This document shows, piece after piece, positions 1-10,612 of a DNA stretch of 64,000 bases. How positions within the stretch are numbered: position 1 is the first letter of the stretch; each line of letters begins with the position of its first letter. Source of the DNA: Pseudomonadota bacterium (GTDB taxonomy: Bacteria; Pseudomonadota; Alphaproteobacteria; Rhizobiales; Hyphomicrobiaceae). The stretch spans positions 310,001 to 374,000 of the forward strand of contig JAFECE010000011.1 of assembly GCA_018242295.1 (NCBI GenBank). The letters run 5' to 3'. The notes below the pieces were generated by a model. The model saw only the letters and a program-made list of their open reading frames with translations, ran no database searches and was not told the DNA's origin. Both the position numbers and the translations under genes were made by a program.

Positions 1-1
1 T

Positions 2-697
2 GCAGCGGAGATGGCTGAAGCCACCCTCGCTCAGCAGAATGCGAATCTGACACAGGCGAATATCAATCTCGAGCGGACCGAGCTCAGATCGCCGGTGAAT
101 GGATGGATTACGAACCTGCTGATACGGAAAGGCGATTACGCGAAAGCAGGGCAGCAGGCGTTGTCCATCGTAGATTCGGATTCGTTCTGGCTTGATGGCT
201 ATTTCGAAGAAACGGCACTCAAGCAGATCCGCGATGGCGATCCCGCGAAGATCTGGTTGCTCGGCTATAACAAGGTCTTGCACGGACGCGTCGACAGCGT
301 TGCGCGGGGTATCGTTGTGTCAAACGCGACGCCAGGAAACAGCGGGCTCGCGACCGTCAATCCGATTTTCACCTGGGTGAGGCTGGCGCAACGCGTCCCG
401 GTGCGCATTCATTTCGAAGATGTTCCAGAGGATTTGCGTCTTGTCATCGGGATGACGGCGACGATCGAGGTTCAACCGAAGTCCGAGGGTGCAAGGCCTG
501 GGGCTCATGAACCCGAACGCCAGAAGCCTGACGTTCAGAAACCTGACACCCCGAAGCCTGCGGTTCAAATGCCGGAGGCCGAAAACCCGACGGGCGACGG
601 GGGCAACGACGGTGAAAAGGCCGGGAAGAGCGAGAAAAACGACAGCAGCACTACGAGCGATAAGAGCCGTAAGAGCGATAAGCACCACAAGAGGTGA
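2..697 (+). CDS. HlyD/EmrA-type membrane fusion protein, 3' part
   Basis: C-terminal part of a periplasmic adaptor (membrane fusion protein) of a drug/small-molecule efflux system; the reading frame is open to the left edge, so the N-terminal membrane anchor is missing. What remains starts at the end of the alpha-hairpin (AQQNANLTQANINLERTE), continues into the lipoyl half-motif ELRSPVNGWI and the beta-barrel part. The last 70 or so residues are an unusual hydrophilic tail with repeated K-P-D/K-P-A units followed by a Lys/Ser/Asp-rich end (SDKHHKR). The inner-membrane partner would lie outside the window. The family assignment is secure, the substrate is unknown. The tail is not part of the usual fold and may be disordered in the periplasm. 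Confidence 0.85.
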   Translation, partial: AAEMAEATLAQQNANLTQANINLERTELRSPVNGWITNLLIRKGDYAKAGQQALSIVDSDSFWLDGYFEETALKQIRDGDPAKIWLLGYNKVLHGRVDSVARGIVVSNATPGNSGLATVNPIFTWVRLAQRVPVRIHFEDVPEDLRLVIGMTATIEVQPKSEGARPGAHEPERQKPDVQKPDTPKPAVQMPEAENPTGDGGNDGEKAGKSEKNDSSTTSDKSRKSDKHHKR

Positions 698-808
698 GCT
701 AACGGACATTGAACGCTCATCAAGCGGTGCGTCGCGACAGATTATTTCAAAATGGAAGGAACTGAGGGTGGGCGCTGCTGTTGTCCCCCAAACTCGAGGA
801 TCAGTTCC

Positions 809-988
809 ATGTCGTCTTTTTTGCAGAGCATTGCCAAGAAAATGAAGCTTGCTGCCAATGAGGAATTGGCGCGGCGCTACGCGCGGCGTCAACAGCGTGC
901 CCGAGTCGTACAGGACCGGGAGGGGGGGGCCGTCACGGTCGTGAACGTCCGCCGCTGCAACCGGTCGATTGGTCTGCTCGACGAGTAG
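809..988 (+). CDS. Small basic hypothetical protein (59 aa)
   Basis: Unrecognised short gene. The ATG at 809 is preferred over the longer reading from 752, because residues upstream of it (including a C-C-C run) look non-coding. The product is rich in Arg (RRYARRQQRARVV) with a predicted helix near the start (MSSFLQSIAKKMKLAANEEL). It lies alone between the efflux adaptor and a secreted protein, on the same strand. It could be a chance reading frame. Confidence 0.4.
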   Translation: MSSFLQSIAKKMKLAANEELARRYARRQQRARVVQDREGGAVTVVNVRRCNRSIGLLDE

Positions 989-1113
989 GCCGGGTCAGTG
1001 TCGTTTTCCCTCGGCTATGTGAAACCGTCCCTCGGCGCGCTCGGGAGTAAGCCTTTGTTTACCCCGCTACGGCACATTCGTTCGAAATCTATTTAGATTT
1101 GGAGCCGTCCGTC

Positions 1114-1602
1114 ATGCGTCGCTCGTGGGTTTTGGGCTCAGCCGCCCTCGCTATTCTCGTTGTGGCTCTGCCGCTGACACGGGTGCTCGCCGAAAACGCG
1201 GAAACGGAGGGTTCGCAGATCGAGGCGGCTGGCGCCGATGCCGATCCGCACGGTTCGGCGAAAAATCTTAATACCATTCCCGAGGACGGCTTCAGCTCAC
1301 AGCGACTCGCGGGGCCTGACAATTCTCTCGTTCGCCAGTTGATCGCATCGCGGCCGAACGAAGACCTGGTGATCTGCGTCGCGGGATGTTTTGCTGGACG
1401 CGATCCAGTCGTCTACGCGCAGCCGATGGCAAAGTCTGCTCGCGCAGTGATCGCGCCGCAAACGTCGCTCAACGGTCCGATGCAGAACCCGGGTCAGAAA
1501 ATCGACACTTCTCGGAAACCGGGCAAGGCAGCGGCGGCGGACGTACCGCTCATGCCGTCGCAAAATCCGCATGCGCCGGCGGTCATCAACCGGACGAATT
1601 AG
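1114..1602 (+). CDS. Hypothetical exported protein (162 aa)
   Basis: Starts at ATG 1114; a TTG at 1099 would add five residues. The N-terminus MRRSWVLGSAALAILVVALP followed by a polar segment with LAENAE is a typical signal peptide, so the mature protein should be periplasmic or secreted. The rest is low in hydrophobicity, with one Cys pair (CVAGC) near residue 90 and a Pro/Lys-rich C-terminus. No family recognised. A promoter-like AT-rich stretch (aaatctatttagattt) lies immediately upstream. Confidence 0.6.
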   Translation: MRRSWVLGSAALAILVVALPLTRVLAENAETEGSQIEAAGADADPHGSAKNLNTIPEDGFSSQRLAGPDNSLVRQLIASRPNEDLVICVAGCFAGRDPVVYAQPMAKSARAVIAPQTSLNGPMQNPGQKIDTSRKPGKAAAADVPLMPSQNPHAPAVINRTN

Positions 1603-1800
1603 CGGCTTCGAACTTCGCCCGTAAATAGAGCAGGAGCGAGGCGAAAACCCCCAGATTTCCCTCGATTTGTTCATTTTGGGCAGCCGATTGTTGCGCCGAT
1701 GTAATCCGCGCGGCGGCGACGGATCAGCTTCGCGTCCTCGTTGTTACCTCCGACGGCCGGCAAATTCCCCTGCCTATCCCCGGCCCGAAGGAGACTGCCA

Positions 1801-2415
1801 ATGAAGACTTTATCTCGCGGTACGTGGATCGCACTTGCGGCCGTCGTCGCAGTTCCCGCGACCGTTGCTATCGCAAAAACGGCTGACAACGCCCGTTGGA
1901 ACATGACGCCCGAAACGCGTTCCCGCCTCGAAGAGGGTAAGCTGGCGATGGTGAAAACCGCGCTTCAGCTCACACCCGATCAGGAGAAGCTCTGGGCTCC
2001 TGTGGAAACGCAAGTTCGCGAAGGGTTCAAAGCCCGGCAAGCGAGAATGGAAGAGTGGAAGAAGAAGCGCGAGGAGCGCAAGGCCGAGGAAGAGAAGGGT
2101 GGCGAGCAGAAGCGTCCCGATCTTGCCGACCGCTTCCAGAAAATCAGCCAGCGGATGAGCGAGCGGGCTGACCGCATGAAAGCGTTCTCGGGCGCGTTCA
2201 CACCATTCTATGCATCGCTCTCGGATGATCAGAAGGACGTACTGCGGCCCCTGCTGCGGCAGCTCATGCCGGGCGGTCATCACGGCCACAGGTTCGCCGG
2301 CGGATGGGGCCCTGGCGGCCGTCACGAAGGTGGCTGGTTCGGCCACGAAGGCAAAGACGGCCCGATGCACGATCATGACGACGACGATCGCGGTCCACCC
2401 GACAAGAAGGGCTGA
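1801..2415 (+). CDS. LTXXQ-motif (Spy/CpxP/ZraP-like) periplasmic protein
   Basis: Predicted periplasmic chaperone or metal-stress protein of the Spy/CpxP/ZraP family. The ATG at 1801 follows a good ribosome site (gaaggagact) and begins a signal peptide ending around AVPATVAIAKTA. The mature part is almost all helical and contains LTPDQEKLW (the LTXXQ motif) near residue 60 and a second related motif LSDDQKDVL near residue 140, with a long Lys/Glu-rich charged helix between them. The last 50 residues are Gly/His/Asp-rich (GGHHGH, HDHDDDD), which is like a metal-binding tail. Known family members act in envelope stress; zinc binding here is inferred. It ends at a strong terminator and converges on the helicase gene. 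Confidence 0.85.
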   Translation: MKTLSRGTWIALAAVVAVPATVAIAKTADNARWNMTPETRSRLEEGKLAMVKTALQLTPDQEKLWAPVETQVREGFKARQARMEEWKKKREERKAEEEKGGEQKRPDLADRFQKISQRMSERADRMKAFSGAFTPFYASLSDDQKDVLRPLLRQLMPGGHHGHRFAGGWGPGGRHEGGWFGHEGKDGPMHDHDDDDRGPPDKKG

Positions 2416-2455
2416 GCCAAGCTTAGCCTCGCGACTTCGCACTATCCCTCAACTT

Positions 2456-2495
2456 GCCGGGCACAAAAAGCCCGGCCTTTTTTATGGGCCGGGCT
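2456..2495. terminator. Bidirectional terminator with three alternating arms
   Basis: The arms GCCGGGC (2456-2462), GCCCGGC (2470-2476) and GCCGGGC (2488-2494) lie in a row. On the plus strand arms one and two form a hairpin followed by six T; on the minus strand arms three and two form a hairpin followed by TTTT. It therefore serves the LTXXQ gene and the convergent helicase gene with a shared middle arm. Confidence 0.85.
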
Positions 2496-2522
2496 CAAAT
2501 GTGCTAACGGCTTCGAAAGCGC

Positions 2523-4451
2523 TCAGCGCGGCGGACGAACGCGGCTGCGATCACCCTCTTCGCGGCGTTTCATGAACTTCGGGGCATCCGATCCGCCCTT
2601 CCATGTAGGACGGCCTTCGCCGCCGCCATGATGGGGCTTTCTCGGCCCGTGGCCGCCTTCGCGCTTGGCGGTGCCGGTTTCGTCACGATGACGTCCGGCA
2701 GGCCCGTGATTGCGGTCCGGACGAGCGCCGTCGGCGTGGCGGACGCCGTCCGTGTGGCGCGCATCGTCGCCATGGCGTGACGGGCGGGCATGTCCACGGT
2801 GGTCGCCGCGATGGCCGCCAGCGCGATGTTCGCCCTGGCGATGTTCTCCTTGACGATGTTCGGATTGACGGTGCTCGCCGTGACGATTTTCAGATTGGCG
2901 ATCGCCGCGCGGGCCGCGATGGGGGCCGTCATGACGAGGACGTTCCGCCGAACGCGGTTTGTGCTCGCGGTCGGCGACGCCGAACTTGGCCGCGCCTTCC
3001 GGGCCCCCGGCGAGGGCTGCGGGATCGTAGGGCCGGCGTTGGGGACGATCGCGGCGGCGATCATCGCCATGGCCGTTGGAACGGTCGCCAGCCGGATGTT
3101 CGGAGCGATGCCTGCCGGCTCCGCCCTGGAATCCCGGACGGCCACGGTGGCCTTCACCACCACGTCCGCCGCGCGGTGCGCCTTGGCGGCGCGGAGCGTC
3201 GTCGTCGTGACGGTGTTCTGGGCGACGGCGTTCCGGCATCGGCAAAACTTCGCCGCCGACATCATCGATCACGACGAGCGGCTGCTTCATCATCCGTTCG
3301 ATGGCGCGGATTTCGCCACGCTCTGACGGATCGCACAGCGAAATCGCGATGCCCGTCGTGCCCTTGCGGGCCGTGCGGCCGACGCGGTGCACGTAGGTTT
3401 CGGGATCGAGCGGCATGTCGAAGTTGACGACGTGCGTGATGTTCGAAACGTCGATGCCGCGAGCGGCGATGTCTGTTGCGACGAGAACGCGGATGTGTCC
3501 CAGCGTGAAATCGTTGAGTGCGCGCTGCCGGGCGTTTTGCGCCTTGTTGCCGTGGAAGGCCGCCGAGCTGATGCCCGCCATGCCGAGCCGGTCGGCGACG
3601 CGGTCAGCGCCACGCTTCGTTCGCGTGAAGACGATGACACGCTTGGCTTCCTCGTCGGCGAGGATCGTGTGCAGGCGGCTTTGCTTTTCGGGCGTCCGGA
3701 CCATCATGATTTTCTGATCGATACGATCGACGACGATGGTCTTCGATGAGAGGTCGATCCGGTACGGGTCCTGCAGAATATCGTAGGCGAACTTCTTGAT
3801 CTCGGCGGGCATCGTCGCCGAGAAGAGGGCGGTCCGGCGCTTTTGCGGGATCAGCGAAACGATCTTATTGATGTCACGGATGAAGCCCATGTCGAACATG
3901 CGGTCGGCTTCATCGATGACCAGCGTCTGCACACCGGAAAGATCGCAGCTTCTCATGTTGACGTGATCGAGCAGACGGCCCGGGGTCGCGACGAGGACGT
4001 GCACGCCACGCTTCAGTGCGTTGATCTGCGGGCCCTTGCTCACGCCGCCAAGAACGACGGCGCGGCGGATGTTCATGTTACGCGAAAGCTTCGCGACTTC
4101 CTGGTCGATCTGGACTGCGAGTTCGCGGGTCGGTGCGAGAATGAGAGCGACGACCTGCTTCCAGCCCGGTTCCAGTCCTTCTGCAGCGATCTTGTTCAGG
4201 ATTGGAATAAGGAACGTCGCGGTTTTGCCCGAGCCCGTCTCGGCCAAGCCGAGAAGGTCGCGGCCTTCCAGCTGCGGCGGAAGCGCCTGCTGCTGAATAG
4301 GAGTCGGCGTCGTGTACCCGCATTGTGTCAGGGCACGCGATAGAGGCTCGGCAAATCCGAAGGCCTCGAAAGTCTGTGTTGTCAAAGTGGAAAAATTCCC
4401 AAGGGCTTCGCTCCCCGTGCAGCCTGTGCCGGGTTTCGTCCCATGGCCCAC
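2523..4451 (-). CDS. DEAD-box ATP-dependent RNA helicase, RhlE-like, with basic repeat tail
   Basis: RNA helicase acting in ribosome assembly, RNA decay or cold adaptation. Motifs run in order: Q-motif (TPTPIQQQALP), Walker A AETGSGKT, PTRELA, TPGR, DEAD in VIDEADRMFD, SAT, then helicase C with VFTRTKRGADRV, ATDIAARGID and HRVGRTARKG. The core ends near residue 400. The remaining 240 residues are an Arg/His/Gly-rich, probably disordered RNA-binding tail, part of which is encoded by 15-bp repeats at 2823-2897. The true start is uncertain: homology begins at TTQTFEAFGF, so a TTG start about 22 codons downstream is possible. It shares the terminator with the convergent gene. Confidence 0.93.
   Translation of the reverse strand: MGHGTKPGTGCTGSEALGNFSTLTTQTFEAFGFAEPLSRALTQCGYTTPTPIQQQALPPQLEGRDLLGLAETGSGKTATFLIPILNKIAAEGLEPGWKQVVALILAPTRELAVQIDQEVAKLSRNMNIRRAVVLGGVSKGPQINALKRGVHVLVATPGRLLDHVNMRSCDLSGVQTLVIDEADRMFDMGFIRDINKIVSLIPQKRRTALFSATMPAEIKKFAYDILQDPYRIDLSSKTIVVDRIDQKIMMVRTPEKQSRLHTILADEEAKRVIVFTRTKRGADRVADRLGMAGISSAAFHGNKAQNARQRALNDFTLGHIRVLVATDIAARGIDVSNITHVVNFDMPLDPETYVHRVGRTARKGTTGIAISLCDPSERGEIRAIERMMKQPLVVIDDVGGEVLPMPERRRPEHRHDDDAPRRQGAPRGGRGGEGHRGRPGFQGGAGRHRSEHPAGDRSNGHGDDRRRDRPQRRPYDPAALAGGPEGAAKFGVADREHKPRSAERPRHDGPHRGPRGDRQSENRHGEHRQSEHRQGEHRQGEHRAGGHRGDHRGHARPSRHGDDARHTDGVRHADGARPDRNHGPAGRHRDETGTAKREGGHGPRKPHHGGGEGRPTWKGGSDAPKFMKRREEGDRSRVRPPR
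2823..2897. repeat. Five 15-bp tandem units inside the helicase gene
   Basis: Five consecutive 15-base units (for example gcgatgttcgccctg, gcgatgttctccttg, acgatgttcggattg) code on the minus strand for pentapeptides of the type H/N-R-Q/H-G/S-E in the helicase tail. Units are diverged but in frame, so the array can change length without a frameshift. Confidence 0.8.
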
Positions 4452-4686
4452 ACCGGCGCTGTCGGGGTGCGGCCTTGTCTATAAGGATTGATCTCAATGC
4501 AGGGTCGAGCGCGGTGATTGAACCGCTTAAAGTGGCACGAGGACCCGAGCGCCATCGAAGAGCAATGACGGGGTGTATCGTGGTGTTTGCATCAAAAGTC
4601 AAGCAGTGGAAGGCGCGCGTGCGTCTCTGACGCGGTCATAATGAGCAAATTTTTCAAGACGTTGGCGGCGGGCTGGAAGCGGCACG

Positions 4687-5631
4687 TCAATGGTGGGCGT
4701 CCGCGATGGCGCGGCGCATGGCTTCCATGACGCCCGGTTCGGTCATCGAATGTCCGGCGTGATCGATGATCTCAAGGTGGGCGCTCGGCCATGCAGCCGC
4801 GAGCGCATAGGCGTTCTTCGGCGGGCATAGAAGATCGTATCGCCCCTGAACGATGGTGCCGGGAATGCCTGCGAGCCGGGACGCGTTCGCCAGCAGCTCT
4901 CCGGGCTCCAAGAAGAAGCTGTTCTTAATGTAGTGCGCCTCGAAGATGGACGTCGGTGGAAGTCGGGCGTCGCCCGCGACCTTCTCCGGCAAAGCGGCGT
5001 GTTTCGGCGCGAGTTCGGAAAGCGCTCGCTCGTAGGCAAACCAGACGTGTGCGGAGGAAGCCTGGACGGCGCGATCCGGACCGGTCAACCGTTCGACATA
5101 GGCTGTCAGCGGATCGTTGCGCTCGCTGGGCGGGAGATGACTGCAGAAAGCCTCGTACAACTCCGGGCGGAATACCTTAGGTCCTTCGACGAAGGCCCAG
5201 CGAACCTCTGCATCCGTACCGAGAAAGAGTGCGCGCAGAACCAAGCCTGAAACTCTCTCGGGATGGCGTTCGGCGTAGGCAATCGCGAGGGTCGAGCCCC
5301 AGGAACCTCCTACGAGCAGCCACATTTCGATGCCGAAATGATCGCGGACGTGTTCCAGGTCGGCGATCAGATGCTGCGTCGTGTTGGCTTCGCAGGAAAG
5401 GTACGGGTGGCTGCGGCCGGCACCGCGTTGGTCAATCAGAAAGACATGATCGCGCGCCGGATCGAACAGTGTGCGGTGCAGAGTCTGCGAGCCGCTGCCG
5501 GGGCCGCCGTGCAGAAAGACCACGGGGCGTCCGCCTTTCGACCCGACCTCCTCGACATAAATCCAATGCCCGTCGCCGACGGCGAGCATGCGGGCATCGA
5601 ACGGCCGGAAGGTTTCGGGAAGAGTCTTCAT
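4687..5631 (-). CDS. pip: Proline iminopeptidase-like alpha/beta hydrolase
   Basis: Cytoplasmic serine peptidase (S33) that removes N-terminal proline from peptides. It shows the oxyanion motif HGGPGSGS near residue 40, DQRGAGRS, the nucleophile elbow GGSWGS, a cap domain, an acid in GRYDLLCPP and the catalytic His in DHAGHS near the C-terminus. The length of 314 aa is normal. The start ATG 5631 (MKTLPETFRPFD) matches the usual family N-terminus; a GTG six codons earlier is possible. It is transcribed toward the helicase and shows no operon partner. Confidence 0.85.
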   Translation of the reverse strand: MKTLPETFRPFDARMLAVGDGHWIYVEEVGSKGGRPVVFLHGGPGSGSQTLHRTLFDPARDHVFLIDQRGAGRSHPYLSCEANTTQHLIADLEHVRDHFGIEMWLLVGGSWGSTLAIAYAERHPERVSGLVLRALFLGTDAEVRWAFVEGPKVFRPELYEAFCSHLPPSERNDPLTAYVERLTGPDRAVQASSAHVWFAYERALSELAPKHAALPEKVAGDARLPPTSIFEAHYIKNSFFLEPGELLANASRLAGIPGTIVQGRYDLLCPPKNAYALAAAWPSAHLEIIDHAGHSMTEPGVMEAMRRAIADAHH

Positions 5632-5950
5632 GTTCAATTTGCTGAGCACGCTTTTTCATAAACGGCAAGAGCAGCCAGTAAGGCGTTCGCAACCATCGCC
5701 AACGGATGACAACCGAAGCCATGGCCAGCCGTCGTAGGACCGTCACGGTGGGTATGTCAGTTTTCTGGAATTGCGGCACTGAGAGGATGTTATTATGCGT
5801 CTTATGGCCGTCCGGCAGACGTTGCAAAACTTCTGGTTTCCAGCTCGCAACGAATTGACGAAATTCGACACGATACCTACGTCCACACACGCCACAAATT
5901 GGATCGTGGAGCGTTATGAAGATCAGGCGCCGGTCCCAATGGAGTAAAAT

Positions 5951-6382
5951 ATGATCCAGAGCGAATTTCGGATTGCGCACCGTGCATTGTCGATTGGCGT
6001 AACGCTTGCTGCAGCCCTGGGCATGAGTTTTGCGGGCTTCTCAGCCGCGCGCGCAGAGTCCGCGACGATTGTCGGGACATGGTCGGGGAACGGCTCGATC
6101 AGCTTTTCTTCCGGTACCAAGGAAGGCGCGAGATGCCGGGCGCATTTCGCGAAGACCGGCGCGACGAGTTATGCCATGGAAGCGTCATGCGCGACATCGT
6201 CAGCGAGAGTCGATCAGTCGGCGGAACTGACGAAGGTTGGCGCCAATAGCTACGTCGGCAGCTTCTTCAACCAGCAGTACAATACGGGCGGCCAGATCCG
6301 CATCACGGTCAACGGCCGCAGCCAGTATGTGCGGCTGTCGGGTGAAGCCGGCAGTGCGGTTTTCAACTTGAGCAAGCGCTAA
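5951..6382 (+). CDS. Hypothetical exported protein (143 aa)
   Basis: Unrecognised family. A signal peptide with a long n-region ends near GFSAARAES. The mature domain begins ATIVGTWSGNGSISFSSG and is made of alternating short beta-strands with a Cys pair (CRAH and SCAT), like a small periplasmic beta-barrel or lipocalin-like fold. The ATG at 5951 follows an AATGGAG ribosome site. The 300 bases between this gene and the divergent iminopeptidase hold no other gene that I can support and presumably carry both promoters. Confidence 0.7.
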   Translation: MIQSEFRIAHRALSIGVTLAAALGMSFAGFSAARAESATIVGTWSGNGSISFSSGTKEGARCRAHFAKTGATSYAMEASCATSSARVDQSAELTKVGANSYVGSFFNQQYNTGGQIRITVNGRSQYVRLSGEAGSAVFNLSKR

Positions 6383-6615
6383 TTCCGAAAAATTTCAAGC
6401 GATAGCGGTACGCGGGGCTGATGCGCCGCGTGCCGATTGAGCTGCGAGCGGGCGGCTGATGCATTTCTCATACGCGCTGTGCACGTATTTTATTGTATTT
6501 TGGCTTCATCGCTGATTCGCACCCGGGGACATGCCGCATCGCGGGTCCGGTCCGTGGCGCGAGGCAAGACCTTCGGCGACATGCCTTTCGCTCATCGCCA
6601 TACTCGGAGCTCCCT

Positions 6616-7209
6616 ATGATGCGCCTCCTTCTGAGCGCAGGTACAGCTGTGCTGCTGCTGCTCGCAACGTCCTTGAATTCCGCTTCGGCCGATACGATCG
6701 ATGCTTCGACGCTGACCTGTCACGACCTCGTTGCAAAAGCCGGGTCGTCCGACAAAACGTCAGTGTATGGCGCCACAGTCGTTCTCTATTGGATGGCTGG
6801 CTATCAGGCGACAGCCGAGCAGGGCACGGTCGTAGACTTCGACAACCTGTCGAAGGAGTTCGCCGCTACAACCGAGTTCTGCGGCCAGAATCCGACTGTC
6901 GGCGTCATGTCGGCATCCGAGAAATTCATGGGTGAGAATGCCGAAGACCAAACACCCAAAGCCATCGACCTGGCGATCCTGAAGTGCGAGGCCGTCAATA
7001 CCACGAAGGAAGACGAGACCGACGGGCTCGGCCAGATCCTGATGTGGCTTGCCGGCTATCATGCGAGCGTCGCCAAGAGCACGATCATCGACATGGATAA
7101 GTTCGGCGAGAGCGTCACCAAGATGGCGACCTACTGCGCGGAAAATCCGCAGATGGGTCTCTTCACCGCCAGCGAGAAGTTTATGAGCGAAGAAGGGGAT
7201 GGGGAGTAA
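6616..7209 (+). CDS. Exported protein with two HdeA-like units
   Basis: Periplasmic protein related to the HdeA/HdeB acid chaperones. The ATG at 6616 follows a GGAGC site and gives a signal peptide ending NSASA. The mature protein contains two copies of one unit. Copy 1 runs from LTCHDLVAK through YWMAGYQAT to EFCGQNP and ASEKFMGE; copy 2 from LKCEAVNT through MWLAGYHAS to TYCAENP and ASEKFMSE. Each copy keeps two Cys, which in HdeA form a disulfide. Usual HdeA is one unit of about 90 residues, so this is a fused tandem duplicate of 197 aa. A chaperone role is inferred from the family. Confidence 0.8.
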   Translation: MMRLLLSAGTAVLLLLATSLNSASADTIDASTLTCHDLVAKAGSSDKTSVYGATVVLYWMAGYQATAEQGTVVDFDNLSKEFAATTEFCGQNPTVGVMSASEKFMGENAEDQTPKAIDLAILKCEAVNTTKEDETDGLGQILMWLAGYHASVAKSTIIDMDKFGESVTKMATYCAENPQMGLFTASEKFMSEEGDGE

Positions 7210-7290
7210 CGGGCGGTTCGAAGAGGCGTGCCGGGGATTAGGCCGCGACGCCCAGCCAACAATTGGCGACTTCGATGCTGATGCTTGGCT

Positions 7291-7481
7291 GGATCCCGGC
7301 CTTCGCCGGGATGACGATGGTGGAAATGCTTAGAGGCGTCATCCTCGGCCGAGCGCGGCCGGGCCGCGTCGAAGGTCGGGGATCCAGCGTGAAAATCGCC
7401 GAAGGCGCAATTTGGTGTCTCCGACGACTCTTACGCTGGATCCCCGAACGTCCTCGCGACGCTCGTCCGTTCGAGGATGAC
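7291..7481. repeat. Intergenic palindromic repeat elements
   Basis: The non-coding stretch 7210-7501 carries a hairpin CCCGGC-cttc-GCCGGG followed by ATGACG (7295-7316) and a larger inverted pair: GTCATCCTCG ... CGGGGATCCAGCGT (7338-7390) faces ACGCTGGATCCCCG ... CGAGGATGAC (7433-7481). The same boxes (GGATCC, GATGACG) occur in both. This is the form of dispersed intergenic palindromes common in Alphaproteobacteria. Reading frames crossing it are artefacts. Confidence 0.65.
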
Positions 7482-7501
7482 GAAGCAGGCTGGAGACGGG
7501 C

Positions 7502-7714
7502 CTATTCCCCGTCTTGCTGTTCGCTGGCGAATTCTTCTTCAAGCTCGTGCTCGAGCTTCACGAGATCATCCGGCAGGGGCATGCCGGTTGCCTTCAATTG
7601 ATTGAGCTTCTCCCTCAGCGAGAGGTAGATCTCGTGCCGATCCTGAGGCTCGTTCTGCATCTCGGTGAGCAGCATCGAGATTTCGAGCTTGAGTTGGTCG
7701 AAGGCCATGATCAT
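7502..7714 (-). CDS. Small conserved protein downstream of methylmalonyl-CoA mutase
   Basis: 70-residue protein, all helical by appearance (EISMLLTEMQNE, SLREKLNQLKATGMPLP) with an acidic end EHELEEEFASEQQDGE. It lies 32 bases behind the stop of the mutase large-subunit gene on the same strand, so the two are probably co-transcribed. I do not recognise a function. The position suggests an accessory or assembly factor of the mutase, but that is only inference. The ATG at 7714 has a GGTAGGG site; a second ATG two codons later is possible. Confidence 0.65.
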   Translation of the reverse strand: MIMAFDQLKLEISMLLTEMQNEPQDRHEIYLSLREKLNQLKATGMPLPDDLVKLEHELEEEFASEQQDGE

Positions 7715-7746
7715 CCCTACCTTTCGCGAAAGGGAAACGCAGGCGG

Positions 7747-9921
<2,175 letters not shown>

Positions 9922-10096
9922 TTAGGGCACTGATCCGGTCTGAGAGGATGGTTTCTGGATTTCTTTAAAACACGGTACGGCAAAACCGGGTGCTCAGACA
10001 ATTGCCGTGCGACGTCTTGCTTGCCTTGGGGTGGCGTGGAAATGGCGCCGTGGCGGGCCTGGGTTAGCCGATAATGCCCTATCGGGTCGTGCTGCC

Positions 10097-10612
10097 TCAT
10101 CGTGGCCGTTGGCCGAGAAGGTAGTCTCTCCGGCGGAGCAGAAGGTCGTAAACAACGGCGAAAAGCACCCCGCTCAGGGCTGCCGTTATCAGGTCGTTCC
10201 GCTGAACGCGGGGCGGCGCCGGGGCGAGGGGCGAGAGCACGACGTAGATTGTCTCGCCAACCACTAGCCAGATGACGGCTGCCAGCACGACGAACTTCAA
10301 CAGCCTGGCCGTACTGCTGCCCCTGTTCGCGCCGACGAATTTGGCGACCGGCGGGAAGACGAACGTGCCGATCGGGATGTACCAGAGAAACGCCATGAGG
10401 ATCGCGCTGGGAAGGTCGTCCGCGTAACTCTGAATGGCGGAGCCCGCAATCTCGCTGGTACGGGGACTGGCGTAAAATTGGTAATCGGAGAGAGCCAGCA
10501 TCGTCGTCGCCGCGATGAGGGCGGAAATGATCGCGCTCAACAGCCCCATCAGGGTCAGCCGCAAAAGCGAATGGCTTTGTGTTTCAGGGTTCGGTGCCGG
10601 AGACATGGTCAT
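10097..10612 (-). CDS. Hypothetical membrane protein (171 aa)
   Basis: Unrecognised integral membrane protein. The start at 10612 (MTMSPAPNPET) is preferred, because a longer reading would overlap the divergent DUF817 gene. Predicted membrane helices are LTLMGLLSAIISALIAATTM, ILMAFLWYIPIGTFVFPPV, LLKFVVLAAVIWLVVGETIY and a weaker C-terminal one, followed by an Arg-rich cytoplasmic end (LLLRRRDYLLGQRPR). It is expressed divergently from the next gene. Confidence 0.6.
   Translation of the reverse strand: MTMSPAPNPETQSHSLLRLTLMGLLSAIISALIAATTMLALSDYQFYASPRTSEIAGSAIQSYADDLPSAILMAFLWYIPIGTFVFPPVAKFVGANRGSSTARLLKFVVLAAVIWLVVGETIYVVLSPLAPAPPRVQRNDLITAALSGVLFAVVYDLLLRRRDYLLGQRPR

Noticed and set aside
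2777-3427. Long plus-strand frames opposite the helicase tail
   Set aside because: They mirror the GC-rich repetitive tail of the helicase; composition is odd (Arg/Gly/Ala runs) and the minus-strand reading has a full set of helicase motifs.
7263-7601. Plus-strand frame of 112 codons
   Set aside because: It reads through intergenic palindromes and the opposite strand of the small gene at 7502-7714.
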